DNA of 64,000 nucleotides. Source: Acidocella sp. KAb 2-4. GTDB lineage: Bacteria > Pseudomonadota > Alphaproteobacteria > Acetobacterales > Acetobacteraceae. The first letter of the stretch is position 1; each line of letters opens with the position of its first letter. Positions 18,491 to 26,764 of the stretch are shown here, piece by piece. Location: the NCBI RefSeq assembly GCF_020567705.1, contig NZ_JAJDJU010000002.1, positions 186,001-250,000 of the forward strand, given 5' to 3'. The position numbers and the translations under genes are program-made. Below the pieces are notes generated by a model. That model saw only the letters and a list, made by a program, of their open reading frames with translations. It searched no databases and was not told the DNA's origin.

Positions 18491-18833
18491 CACGCCAAAC
18501 AGGCGGCGTGGGGATGGGCATGGCATTGCATGGCGGGGAGGAAGTGGGGGGCTTCTGTTGCCCGGTGCCCCCCGAACCGCGCTTAGCTGTTTTTAGGCAG
18601 CGACAGCGAATGCAACGTTGTTATCGTTCGCATTTAAAAATTAGCCCGATAACGGCGGTACAATGCCGAGCAAAAAGTGGGTCTTTACCACGCATGTCGA
18701 GTCTGTTTCGCCCCCATGTAACCAGCCTGCCCGTTGCCGGGCCGGCCGATAAATGGTGGAGGCGCCGGGTACTGCCCCCGGGTCCATAACGCTTATTCCA
18801 CGCACCGTTTATCGCCATAGTCAGCAAGCTGAC
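18491..18833 (-). ncRNA. ssrA: tmRNA, circularly permuted two-piece type
   Basis: Rescues stalled ribosomes and adds a degradation tag. Reading the minus strand, the acceptor piece comes first: T-arm CCGGGGGCAGTACCCGG, then CGCCTCCACCA ending at 18754, with CCA encoded. A spacer of about 38 nt is removed on processing. The coding piece starts at 18715 with GGGGGCG, which pairs over all 7 positions (one G-U) with CGCCUCC of the acceptor piece. A D-loop-like GACTCGACA follows. The tag reading frame (about 18629-18591) encodes ANDNNVAFAVAA and then TAA. A strong GC hairpin follows the tag. The outer ends are approximate. The permuted arrangement is the normal alphaproteobacterial form. Confidence 0.93.
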
Positions 18834-18892
18834 ACCGCCAATATAGGGCCGGTGCGCTGGCTGTGGAAGGGGGGCGGTGTTATGTAACCGGC

Positions 18893-19795
18893 ATGACCCT
18901 AACGCCCGAACAACTGGCCGAGATCGAGGCCGCCCGCGCCGCCACCCGCACCACCCTGCGCCCCACCGTGCCGGCGCTGGAGGAATTGCTGTTCACCGCC
19001 GTCCCAGTGCTGGATCATGGCTTCATCCGTGTGGTCGATTACATGGGCGATGACGCCGCCGTGGTGCAGGCCGCGCGCGTCTCCTACGGCCGCGGCACGC
19101 GCAAGGCGCTGGAGGATGCCGGGCTGATCCGCTACCTGATGCGCCATTGGCACAGCACCCCATTCGAGATGTGCGAGATCAAGTTCCATGTGAAGCTGCC
19201 GATCTTCGTGGCGCGGCAATGGATCCGCCACCGCACCGCCAATGTGAACGAGTATTCCGCCCGCTATTCGGTGCTGGACAAGGATTACTACCTGCCCGCG
19301 CCCGCGCATCTGGCCAAACAATCCAAGGTGAACAACCAGGGCAGAGGCGAGGTGCTGGACGCCGCCACGGCGGAGCGCGTGCTGGGCCTGCTGCGCGAGG
19401 ACGCCGAGCAGACTTACGGCCATTATGAGGAAATGCTGGACGAGGAAACCGGCCTGGCGCGTGAACTGGCGCGCATGAACCTCACCCTCAACACCTACAC
19501 GCAATGGTATTGGAAGACGGACCTGCACAATCTCTTCCACTTCCTGCGCCTGCGCGCGGATGCCCACGCGCAATACGAGATCCGCGTCTATGCCGAGGCG
19601 ATGATGAAAATCGTCGAGGCCTGGGTGCCGCTGAGCTATGCCGCCTTCCGCGATTACCGGCTGGGGGCGGTGACGTTCTCGGCCAAGATGCTGGAATTGC
19701 TGCGCCGGATGCTGGCGGGGGAGGCGGTGACACAGGAGGCATCCGGCCTCTCCAAGCGCGAATGGGCTGAGTTCATGGCTGCGCTGGGGCGCTAA
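18893..19795 (+). CDS. thyX: Flavin-dependent thymidylate synthase ThyX
   Basis: Makes dTMP from dUMP using FAD, NADPH and methylene-tetrahydrofolate, 300 residues. The ThyX signature RHR-x7-S is present ([11 protein letters not shown]), followed by SARYS. Flanking segments include HWHSTPFEM and [19 protein letters not shown]. It replaces the ThyA enzyme, so the cell would not need a separate DHFR for this step. The ATG at 18893 is chosen over an in-frame GTG/ATG extension beginning at 18863, because the conserved N-terminus starts here. Confidence 0.95.
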   Translation: MTLTPEQLAEIEAARAATRTTLRPTVPALEELLFTAVPVLDHGFIRVVDYMGDDAAVVQAARVSYGRGTRKALEDAGLIRYLMRHWHSTPFEMCEIKFHVKLPIFVARQWIRHRTANVNEYSARYSVLDKDYYLPAPAHLAKQSKVNNQGRGEVLDAATAERVLGLLREDAEQTYGHYEEMLDEETGLARELARMNLTLNTYTQWYWKTDLHNLFHFLRLRADAHAQYEIRVYAEAMMKIVEAWVPLSYAAFRDYRLGAVTFSAKMLELLRRMLAGEAVTQEASGLSKREWAEFMAALGR

Positions 19796-19801
19796 GCCCC
19801 G

Positions 19802-20719
19802 ATGACGCGCAAGCCGAATTTCTTCATCATCGGCGCGCCAAAATGCGGCACCACCTCATGGGCCTCCTGGCTGGCGGAACACCCGCAGGTGTATTTTTCG
19901 CCGCTCAAGGAACCGCATTTCTTTAATTCTGACGTCGAATACAAAGCCCGCCCCACGCCCAAGCAATACGAGACGCTCTTCCGGCCGGCGACGGCGAAGC
20001 ATCAGGCCGTAGGCGAAGGTTCGACCTCCTATCTGGCGTCGCGCGTGGCTGTGCCGGGCGTCGAAGCCCATACAGGCGGACGGGCGAAATACATTGTGTG
20101 CCTGCGCACCCCAGTTGAGATCGCGCCCTCGTCCTACGCGCAGCAATGCGCGGATTTGGGCTAGAAATTGGGAAGCTTTGAGGAGCAATGGCGGCAGAAC
20201 GCGCCATATATCGCGGATGCCGCGAAGTCAGCCCCGCGCTCCCCATTTGTCGAGCTCTTTGAGTTTTGGCGTATTGGCGCCCAATTGAGGCGGTTGTACG
20301 AGCACGTGCCGAGTGAGCGCGTGTTTGTGATTTTGCTTGATGACGTGCAGGCCGACCCGCGTGGTGTGTATTTGTCCCTTCTCGACTTCCTGGGCGTCGA
20401 TGATGACGGGCGCACGGATTTTCCAGTTAAAAATAGCCTCAAAGTCGTGCGGTCAAGTTTGCTGGCGCGGATGCCTCATGTTCTCGCCGCAGCCAAGGCC
20501 AAATCAGGCATCGACACGAATTTCGGGATCGGCGTCGGCAGGTTTATTCACAAGCTCAATTACAAGTTCTTGGACAAGCCGAGGCTCTCCCCCGAACTCC
20601 GCGCCGAACTGCAAGACTATTTCAGCGACGATATTCTGCTCCTGCAGGAGCTGCTCGGGCGCGATCTCTCGCACTGGCTGGCGCCAGCCGCCATCACGCA
20701 GGCTGGGGCGGCGGATTAG
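19802..20719 (+). pseudogene. Sulfotransferase interrupted by an in-frame stop
   Basis: The reading frame encodes a PAPS-dependent sulfotransferase of about 305 residues. The 5'-phosphosulfate loop is GAPKCGTTSWASWL near residue 11, the 3'-phosphate-binding Arg/Ser segment is CLRTPVEIAPSSYA near residue 100, and the C-terminal part is helical. An amber TAG at 20162-20164 interrupts it after codon 120. The frame continues in phase directly afterwards (KLGSFEEQW), so only one base change or a sequencing error separates it from an intact gene. Base composition in the second half is lower in GC than its neighbours, consistent with transfer. The end overlaps the convergent gcvR-like gene by 4 bases. 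The acceptor could be a lipid or polysaccharide. Confidence 0.75.
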
Positions 20720-21249
20720 CCTGCCACCGCCTCGGTCGCGCCGCGCACATCAACCATCAATTCCTGGGTGAGCTGCTCCAGGCTGCGGCGTACATCGTCC
20801 ACCGCCACATGCGCGGGTATGCTCACCTTCAACACGGCGCGGAACATCTCTTCGCCGGTGAAGGGCGCGCTCTCGATGGTGCTGCTCAGCTCCTCGATAT
20901 TCACGCCCAGCTTGCGCAGGGTCTGGGTCACGTCGCGCACGATGCCGGGGCGCTCATGGCCCAGCACGTCCAGCGTCAGGGCCTCGTAATCCTGCGCGGG
21001 GGCACGCTCGCTGCCTTCGGTCACGGTCACGCTCAGCCCATCGGCGCGCAGCTCGGCCAGGGCGGCGGTGAGCGCGGCGGCGGCCTGCGCGGGCGCCCGC
21101 ACCAGCACGATGCCGGCGAATTGCCCAGCCAGATGGGCCAGCCGGCTCTCCAGCCAGCTTCCGCCCGCTGCCGCGATCTTCTGCGAAATCTCGTTCACCA
21201 GGCCGGGCCGGTCGGGCCCGATAAAGGTCAGTACCAATGATGTGGACAT
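20716..21249 (-). CDS. ACT-domain protein, GcvR-like
   Basis: A 177-residue protein made of two ACT domains (about 1-80 and 88-170), each starting with the typical LTFIGPDRPGLVNEIS / LDVLGHERPGIVRDVT motif. This is the layout of GcvR, the accessory repressor of the glycine cleavage operon in enterobacteria, and of related amino-acid-sensing proteins. No GcvA is visible in the window, so a role in gcv control is inferred only. The gcvTHP operon further along is under a glycine riboswitch. It stands alone between the sulfotransferase remnant and the BI-1 gene. Confidence 0.75.
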   Translation of the reverse strand: MSTSLVLTFIGPDRPGLVNEISQKIAAAGGSWLESRLAHLAGQFAGIVLVRAPAQAAAALTAALAELRADGLSVTVTEGSERAPAQDYEALTLDVLGHERPGIVRDVTQTLRKLGVNIEELSSTIESAPFTGEEMFRAVLKVSIPAHVAVDDVRRSLEQLTQELMVDVRGATEAVAG

Positions 21250-21282
21250 AAACTTCCCTCCGTTCCGGCCTGGTGGCGGTGA

Positions 21283-22065
21283 TTACCTGTTGTTGCGCTG
21301 GCCGAAGAGCTGCAGCAGGAACAGGAACAGGTTGATGAAGTTCAGGTAGAGCTGCAGCGCGTCGTAGACGCTGCGCTTGTTCGCCATATCCACCCCATAG
21401 GCGCTGCCGAACTGGATGTAGTCGGCCTTGATGCGCTGGGTGTCGTAGGCGATGAGGCCGACGAAGACGAGCACGCCGATCACGGAAATGGCGAAGGCCA
21501 TCGCCGCCGAATGCAGGAAGATGTTGACCAGCATGGCGAGCATCAGGCCGATCAGCCCCATGAAGAAAAAGCTGCCCCAGCTCGTGAGGTCCTTGCCGGT
21601 AGTGTAGCCATAGAGGCTCATGGCGGCGAAGGTGCCGGCGGTAATGAAGAACACCTCGGCGATCGAGGTGGAGGTGTAGGCCATGAAGATATTGTTGAGG
21701 CTGGCGCCCATGGTGCCGCAGAACACCCAAAACAGCGTCTGCGCCGCCTGGGTGGAGAGTTTGTTGACGCCAAAACTCAACACCATGACGAAGGCGAGCG
21801 GCGCGAAGATGGCGATATAGCTCAGGATGGTCGGCACTTCGACAGTGTAGCCCTGGGCCGTTTGCGCCGTGGTGTAAAACAGCGCGTGCAGCGCGGGCAC
21901 CGCGAAGATGGCGTAGGCGACAAGCCCGGTGAGCACGAGGCCGGATGCCATCCAGTTATATACGCGCAGCATATAGGCGCGCAGGCCGGCATCCAGCGCC
22001 GCGCTGCCATAGGCGGAGAAGCCGCTCTGCGCCGTGCGGTAGGAATTATTGGGGTTTAAAGCCAT
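21283..22065 (-). CDS. Bax inhibitor-1 / YccA-family membrane protein
   Basis: A 260-residue inner-membrane protein with about seven hydrophobic helices. It has the BI-1 hallmarks: an N-terminal cytosolic segment (SAALDAGLRAYMLRVYNWMASGLVLTG) and a C-terminal Asp-containing GLIAYDTQRIKADY motif, followed by a short helix. YccA and YbhL are the E. coli relatives; YccA modulates the FtsH protease, and other members act as pH-sensitive calcium channels. The precise role is not readable here. The gene is monocistronic. Confidence 0.88.
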   Translation of the reverse strand: MALNPNNSYRTAQSGFSAYGSAALDAGLRAYMLRVYNWMASGLVLTGLVAYAIFAVPALHALFYTTAQTAQGYTVEVPTILSYIAIFAPLAFVMVLSFGVNKLSTQAAQTLFWVFCGTMGASLNNIFMAYTSTSIAEVFFITAGTFAAMSLYGYTTGKDLTSWGSFFFMGLIGLMLAMLVNIFLHSAAMAFAISVIGVLVFVGLIAYDTQRIKADYIQFGSAYGVDMANKRSVYDALQLYLNFINLFLFLLQLFGQRNNR

Positions 22066-22140
22066 GGAAGATACTGCTCCTTATGAGGGCATGACGCCCT
22101 TAAGCGTATGATTCTTCCGTTTCGCGGGCTTTTCAAGTGA

Positions 22141-22164
22141 AATGGCGGCGTTGCCGCCGCCATT
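22141..22164 (-). terminator. Hairpin downstream of rne, probable terminator
   Basis: A perfect 10-bp stem, AATGGCGGCG / CGCCGCCATT, with a 4-base loop begins 19 bases beyond the rne stop codon. On the minus strand it is followed only by a short TTTC, so it is a weak intrinsic terminator or an RNA-stabilising 3' structure. Confidence 0.55.
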
Positions 22165-22183
22165 GAGGTTACGAAACGTAAGA

Positions 22184-24952
22184 TTAGCGGCGCCACCAGC
22201 CGGTTTTCTTGGCCGCCGGGGCCTCGGTGGCGCCGACGATGATCGGCTTCACCACCGGTTCCGGCGCGGCGGGCTCCTCAGCCGGGGCTTCCGGCGCCGG
22301 GGGCTCCGGCGCGATGATGACCGGCTCGGCGGTGGTCTGTGCGTCCTCGGCCGCGGCGCTGGGGAGGTCCTCGACGCTCTCCACCGCAACCGGTTCCTCG
22401 GCCAGCAGCGGCTGCGCGGCCTCGGCGGCCTCGCGCGCGGCGCGGCGGGCTTCTTCCTCGGCGCGCTCGGCGGCCTCGAAAATATCCGCGATATCGGCAT
22501 AGACCGGCGTCGGGGCGGCGTCCTCAGCCGGGGCTTCGTCGTCGGCGGTGCGGCTGCGGCGGCCGCCACGGCTGCGGCGGCGCTTCGCCGGAGCTTCCTC
22601 GGCGGCGGGCGCCTCGGCCTCAGCGGGCGCAGGGGCAGGCGGCGCGGGCTCTTCCTCCGGCGCGCCAAGGGCGGCTTCCAGCACCAGATCGATCTCTGAG
22701 GGCTGATCCTCCGCCATCACCGGGGGCACTTCCGGCGCGGCTTCCTCAGTCACGGCCTCGCCCTCGGCGGCTTCCGCCGCTTCCGGCGCGCCGCGCTCGT
22801 CGCGGCGCTTGCCGCGGCGGCGGCGGCGGCGCTTGCGGTCGCCGTTTTCGGCCTTCTCGGCGGCGCTCTCCTCGGTTTCGGTCTCGGCCTCGGCTTCCTC
22901 CTCGGCGATCTCCTCCACCGGGGCGGCGAGCTGGCGCTCGGGGCGCACGGGGGCCGGGGTGGGGGGCGGCGCGGTCTGCGCCTTCAGCCGCTCGATGCGG
23001 AAATTCGTGCCGGCCAGCGTCGAATCCGGGTTGAACACCACCCGCATCGCGTAGCGCTCCTCGATCACCGAGAGCCGCTCGCGCTTGTGGTTGAACAGGT
23101 AGAAGGCGATCTCGGGCGGCAGGGTGACGGCGATTTCGGCGGCGCGGAATTTCGCGCCCTCATCCTCGATCGCACGCAGAATATGCAGCGCCGCGCTCTC
23201 GGGCGAGCGGACGTGGCCCATGCCGGCGCAATGCGGGCAGACGATCAGCGATGCCTCGGTCAGCGAGGGGCGCAGGCGCTGGCGGCTCATCTCCATCAGG
23301 CCGAAATGGCTGATGCTGCCCACCTGGATGCGCGCGCGGTCGTGCTTCAGCGCGTCCTTCAGCTTGCGCTCGACGGCGGCGTTGTTCTTGCGCGACTCCA
23401 TGTCGATGAAGTCGATCACGATCAGCCCGGCGAGGTCACGCATGCGCAACTGCTTGGCCACCTCCTCGGCGGCCTCCAGGTTGGTGCGCAGGGCCGTGTC
23501 CTCGATATTGCGCTCGCGGGTGGAGCGGCCCGAGTTCACGTCGATGGCGACCAGCGCCTCGGTCTGGTTGATCACGATGTAACCACCCGAGCGCAGCTGC
23601 ACCAAGGGGCTCAGCATCGCGTCGAGTTGGGCCTCGACCTGATGTTTGGAGAAGAGCGGCTGGCCCTCGGTCCAAAGCTGCACCTTGCGGGACTGGCTCG
23701 GCATCAGCATGCGCATGAAGTCGCGTGCGGCGCGGAAGCCCTCCTCGCCATCCACCAGAATATCCTCGACATCGCGGGTATAAACATCGCGGATGGCGCG
23801 CTTGATGAGGTTGGCCTCCTCATAGATCAGCGCCGGGGCGGTGGATTCCATAGTCTTGTCGCGGATGTCGTCCCACAGCCGCAGCAAATATTCGCAGTCG
23901 CGCTTGATCTCGGGCTTGGGCCGGTTGGCGCCGGCGGTGCGCACGATCAGCCCCATGCCGGAGGGCACGTCGAGCTCGGTCATCGCCTCCTTCAGGCGGC
24001 GGCGGTCGGCCTGGCTGGTGATCTTACGCGAGACGCCGCCCCCGGTGGGGGAGTTGGGCATCAGCACCGAGAAGCGCCCGGCCAGCGAGAGATAAGTGGT
24101 GAGGGCGGCGCCCTTGTTGCCGCGCTCCTCCTTGACCACCTGCACCAGCATGATCTGGCGGCGGTGGATCACGTCCTGGATCTTGTAATTGCGCAGGAAG
24201 CGTTGGCGCAGGCGGCGCTCGCGGGCTTCCGCGGCGTCGTCGCCATCGCCGCCGATCTGCTCGGGGGCCGGGGCCTCAGGCTCGATGATCTCCACCGCGT
24301 CCTCGGTCGCGATGCTCTCGACCACCGTCTCCGGCGCGCCACCCTCGGCGGCTTCGGCGTATTCGGCGTCGGTCTGCGCGGCCTCGGTCGGCGCCGTCTC
24401 ATCGGCGGCGGTCTCCTCCTCGGGCAGCGGCTCGAACACGGTCGGGGCTTCCGGGTCGGGGGCGATCTCTTCGTCGGCGGCTGCCGGCTCGCTCAGCGCC
24501 TCGGCGATGCCGGTCGGCTCCTCCAGTACCTCGCCATGCGGCTCCGGCTCCTCGGGCGGGGGCGCGGCGACGATCTCGATCGGCTTGATGTCCAGCGCCT
24601 GGGCGGCTTCGGGCTGGGGCTCCTCGGCTTCTTCCTCGGCTTCCTCGGCGGCGCGGGCGGCCTCTTCCTCGGCCTGCATGGCCAGTAGCTTCTCGCGGTC
24701 AGCGACCGGGATCTGGTAATAATCCGGGTGGATTTCCCCGAAGGCGAGGAAGCCATGGCGGTTGCCGCCATACTCGACAAAGGCCGCCTGCAGGCTGGGC
24801 TCGACCCGGATTACCTTGGCGAGGTAGATATTGCCTTTGATTTGCTTGCGGGTGACGGTCTCGACGTCGAAATCTTCAAGCCGGGTGCCATCCAGAACCA
24901 CCACGCGGGTCTCTTCCGCATGGCTGGCGTCGATCAACATTCTTTTGGTCAT
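22184..24952 (-). CDS. rne: Ribonuclease E
   Basis: Main mRNA-decay and rRNA-processing endonuclease, 922 residues. It starts MTKRMLIDASHAEETRV. The S1 domain is split: its first strands (37-72) are separated by an acidic, Pro/Glu/Ala-rich insertion of about 150 residues from the rest (IQDVIHRRQIMLVQVVKEERGNKGAALTTYLSL). The 5'-sensor and DNase-I-like catalytic domain follow, with the metal-binding Asp residues (VAIDVNSG, GLIVIDFIDM). The Zn-link is CPHCAG. The last 300 residues are disordered, with Arg-rich patches (RKRRRRRRGKRR) that should bind RNA and degradosome partners. The ATG at 24952 is preferred; a longer frame to 24994 is not conserved. Confidence 0.94.
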   Translation of the reverse strand: MTKRMLIDASHAEETRVVVLDGTRLEDFDVETVTRKQIKGNIYLAKVIRVEPSLQAAFVEYGGNRHGFLAFGEIHPDYYQIPVADREKLLAMQAEEEAARAAEEAEEEAEEPQPEAAQALDIKPIEIVAAPPPEEPEPHGEVLEEPTGIAEALSEPAAADEEIAPDPEAPTVFEPLPEEETAADETAPTEAAQTDAEYAEAAEGGAPETVVESIATEDAVEIIEPEAPAPEQIGGDGDDAAEARERRLRQRFLRNYKIQDVIHRRQIMLVQVVKEERGNKGAALTTYLSLAGRFSVLMPNSPTGGGVSRKITSQADRRRLKEAMTELDVPSGMGLIVRTAGANRPKPEIKRDCEYLLRLWDDIRDKTMESTAPALIYEEANLIKRAIRDVYTRDVEDILVDGEEGFRAARDFMRMLMPSQSRKVQLWTEGQPLFSKHQVEAQLDAMLSPLVQLRSGGYIVINQTEALVAIDVNSGRSTRERNIEDTALRTNLEAAEEVAKQLRMRDLAGLIVIDFIDMESRKNNAAVERKLKDALKHDRARIQVGSISHFGLMEMSRQRLRPSLTEASLIVCPHCAGMGHVRSPESAALHILRAIEDEGAKFRAAEIAVTLPPEIAFYLFNHKRERLSVIEERYAMRVVFNPDSTLAGTNFRIERLKAQTAPPPTPAPVRPERQLAAPVEEIAEEEAEAETETEESAAEKAENGDRKRRRRRRGKRRDERGAPEAAEAAEGEAVTEEAAPEVPPVMAEDQPSEIDLVLEAALGAPEEEPAPPAPAPAEAEAPAAEEAPAKRRRSRGGRRSRTADDEAPAEDAAPTPVYADIADIFEAAERAEEEARRAAREAAEAAQPLLAEEPVAVESVEDLPSAAAEDAQTTAEPVIIAPEPPAPEAPAEEPAAPEPVVKPIIVGATEAPAAKKTGWWRR

Positions 24953-25315
24953 AAAAACTCCGGTGCGCGCGGCCGGGGCCGGTGCGGGCAGCAAGGCTCC
25001 GCTCCGGCAGGGCGCGATATGTGTGCAGAAATGGGGAAGCAGACCGGAGCCGCGCCTTATCCGAGCAGAAAAAGAAGTCTTCGGTAGGCAGAGCGGTCAT
25101 CGGTCCTTGAACTCGCCGTGGCGAGGCGCCACGGCCATGGGGTATTTTTATCGGGGCTTCCGGAGCGCGGAACCGGCGGTACAAGGCCGGTCTCCGCCCA
25201 GGCCCGGGAGCCTGCCTTTGTAGATGGCTCAAAACCCCTTGTTCCGCAAGGGGGTTGTTCGGTGCCGCCGTTCCCCGCAAGATAAGTGGCGGAAAGTTAA
25301 CGTGAGATACCGCAG
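24953..25315 (-). promoter_or_regulatory. Long leader/intergenic region upstream of rne
   Basis: 363 bases without a credible gene separate rne (minus) from a divergent glycosyltransferase (plus). It holds several GC-rich self-complementary stretches. These include CCGTGGCG...CGCCACGG at about 25126-25143 and CCCCTTG/CAAGGGG at 25235-25253, the latter followed on the minus strand by TTTT. In E. coli the rne leader is folded and mediates feedback control of RNase E. A similar role is plausible here, but no family-specific element is recognised. Confidence 0.4.
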
Positions 25316-26683
25316 ATGACTTTGAAGCACCGTTTCGCCATTTGCGCCTGCGCGCGGTGGGAAACGCCTTATATCGTGGAATGGCTGAACTATTACCGGG
25401 ATCTCGGGTTCGGCCATGTCTATTTATATTGCAACGATGACGATCCCGGCCCGTTTTATGAACGTGTGTTGCCTTTCACCCAGGGGGCGGCGCCGTTCGT
25501 CACCTTCCACCACCATCCGCATCAGGGCCAGCAATTCGAGATGTACGCGCATTTTCTGCGCCATCATCTGGCGGAGACGGAATGGGTGTCGTTTTTCGAT
25601 ATCGACGAATTCCTGCGCCTGCCGCCGGGGCAGGACATCGCCGCCTTTATGGCGCGCTTCGCCCCCGAGGTGGAGTGTGTGCTGTTTAACTGGGTGTTCT
25701 TCGGCCCCAATGGCCACAAGATCCCGCCCGAAGGGCTGGTGCTGGAGAATTTCACCCGGCGCGAGGCGGCGCTGCACCCGCATACAAAGTTTGCTGCCCG
25801 CAGTCTGACCCTGGCTGAACTGCGTGCATGTGTACCCGCTCGCGCTCACACTTTCTGGCACGAGTTTAATACCAAGTTAGATCGACCGGTTAACGCGGTT
25901 AACGCTTTGGGCGAGAGCATGGCGGAGTATTTTCGGGATTTTCCGGAGCAGGCGCAGAATTTCGTCAATATTCCCGAGCGCCGTGAGCGGTTGCTGGCGA
26001 CCGCGATCATGCATCACTACGCGTTCCGCTCCGAGCGGGCCTATGCCGAGCGCGCCGCGCGCGGGCTGAAGGGGGATTTCAGTGGCCAGGATATGTGGAA
26101 GCGCGTCGCCGAGGGGCCGGACTTCGCTGGGTTGCTGGCCAAGATGAACGCGGTGGAGGATACCAGCCTGGCGGGATTCTGGGCCGAGCGCCGCCAGCGC
26201 GCCCACACCTTCGGCACGGAGCTGCCGGAGCAGGTCCAAACCCCCACCCGCCCCGATAATATCAGCCGCAGCAAGCCGGCCACGCAAAGCTCGCATTCCT
26301 CATGGTCCTTCGGCCCCACGCCGGAGCAGGACGCCGCCGGGGCGGTGAATGGCGTGCTGGACGGGGCGCGGCATTTCCACACCGATCGCGAGGATGACCC
26401 GTGGTGGCGGGTCGATCTCGGCGGCCTCGCCACGATCACCGAAATCCACATCCACAACACCACCGACCACACCGCCGAGCGCTTCCGCGATTTCCGGTTG
26501 GAAGTGTCGATCGACGGCGAGGCCTGGGCAGCGCTGGCCGAGAAGCGCGATGGCGAGACGCTCACCGCGCCGTTCGTCTGGGCCGGGCCGGGCACGGCCT
26601 GGGCGCGCTATGTGCGCGTCACCCTGCTCGGGAACAATTTTCTGCATCTCAGCCAGGTCGAGGTGTTCGGTAAGCTGCCCTGA
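25316..26683 (+). CDS. Glycosyltransferase (GT92/Glyco_tranf_2_4-like) with C-terminal F5/8-type discoidin domain
   Basis: A 455-residue protein in two parts. Residues 1-300 resemble the DUF23/GT92-type glycosyltransferases of capsule and LPS loci. They begin RFAICACARWETPYIVEWLNYYRDLGF and contain the metal-binding FFDIDEFL (DxD), a VFFGPNGH segment and a late HHYAFRS. Residues 320-455 form a coagulation-factor 5/8-type (CBM32-like) domain: SHSSWSF..., ARHFHTDREDDPWWRVDLGG, ITEIHIHNTTD, and the C-terminal ARYVRVTLLGNNFLHLSQVEVFG. No signal peptide is visible. The discoidin domain may bind the growing glycan. The donor and acceptor sugars are unknown. No operon partner is nearby. Confidence 0.8.
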   Translation: MTLKHRFAICACARWETPYIVEWLNYYRDLGFGHVYLYCNDDDPGPFYERVLPFTQGAAPFVTFHHHPHQGQQFEMYAHFLRHHLAETEWVSFFDIDEFLRLPPGQDIAAFMARFAPEVECVLFNWVFFGPNGHKIPPEGLVLENFTRREAALHPHTKFAARSLTLAELRACVPARAHTFWHEFNTKLDRPVNAVNALGESMAEYFRDFPEQAQNFVNIPERRERLLATAIMHHYAFRSERAYAERAARGLKGDFSGQDMWKRVAEGPDFAGLLAKMNAVEDTSLAGFWAERRQRAHTFGTELPEQVQTPTRPDNISRSKPATQSSHSSWSFGPTPEQDAAGAVNGVLDGARHFHTDREDDPWWRVDLGGLATITEIHIHNTTDHTAERFRDFRLEVSIDGEAWAALAEKRDGETLTAPFVWAGPGTAWARYVRVTLLGNNFLHLSQVEVFGKLP

Positions 26684-26764
26684 AATGGCGCGCCGGGGCG
26701 GGCGGACTTGCCTTGCCATGGTGCTTTGCGGCATCAGGCGTCGCAACGACGAGGAGAATGAAGC

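Noticed and set aside
18312-18596. Small ORF of 94 codons starting MKKITGCLQFF
   Set aside because: It runs through the sRNA promoter, the sRNA, its terminator and the ssrA 3' region and has no convincing ribosome binding site.
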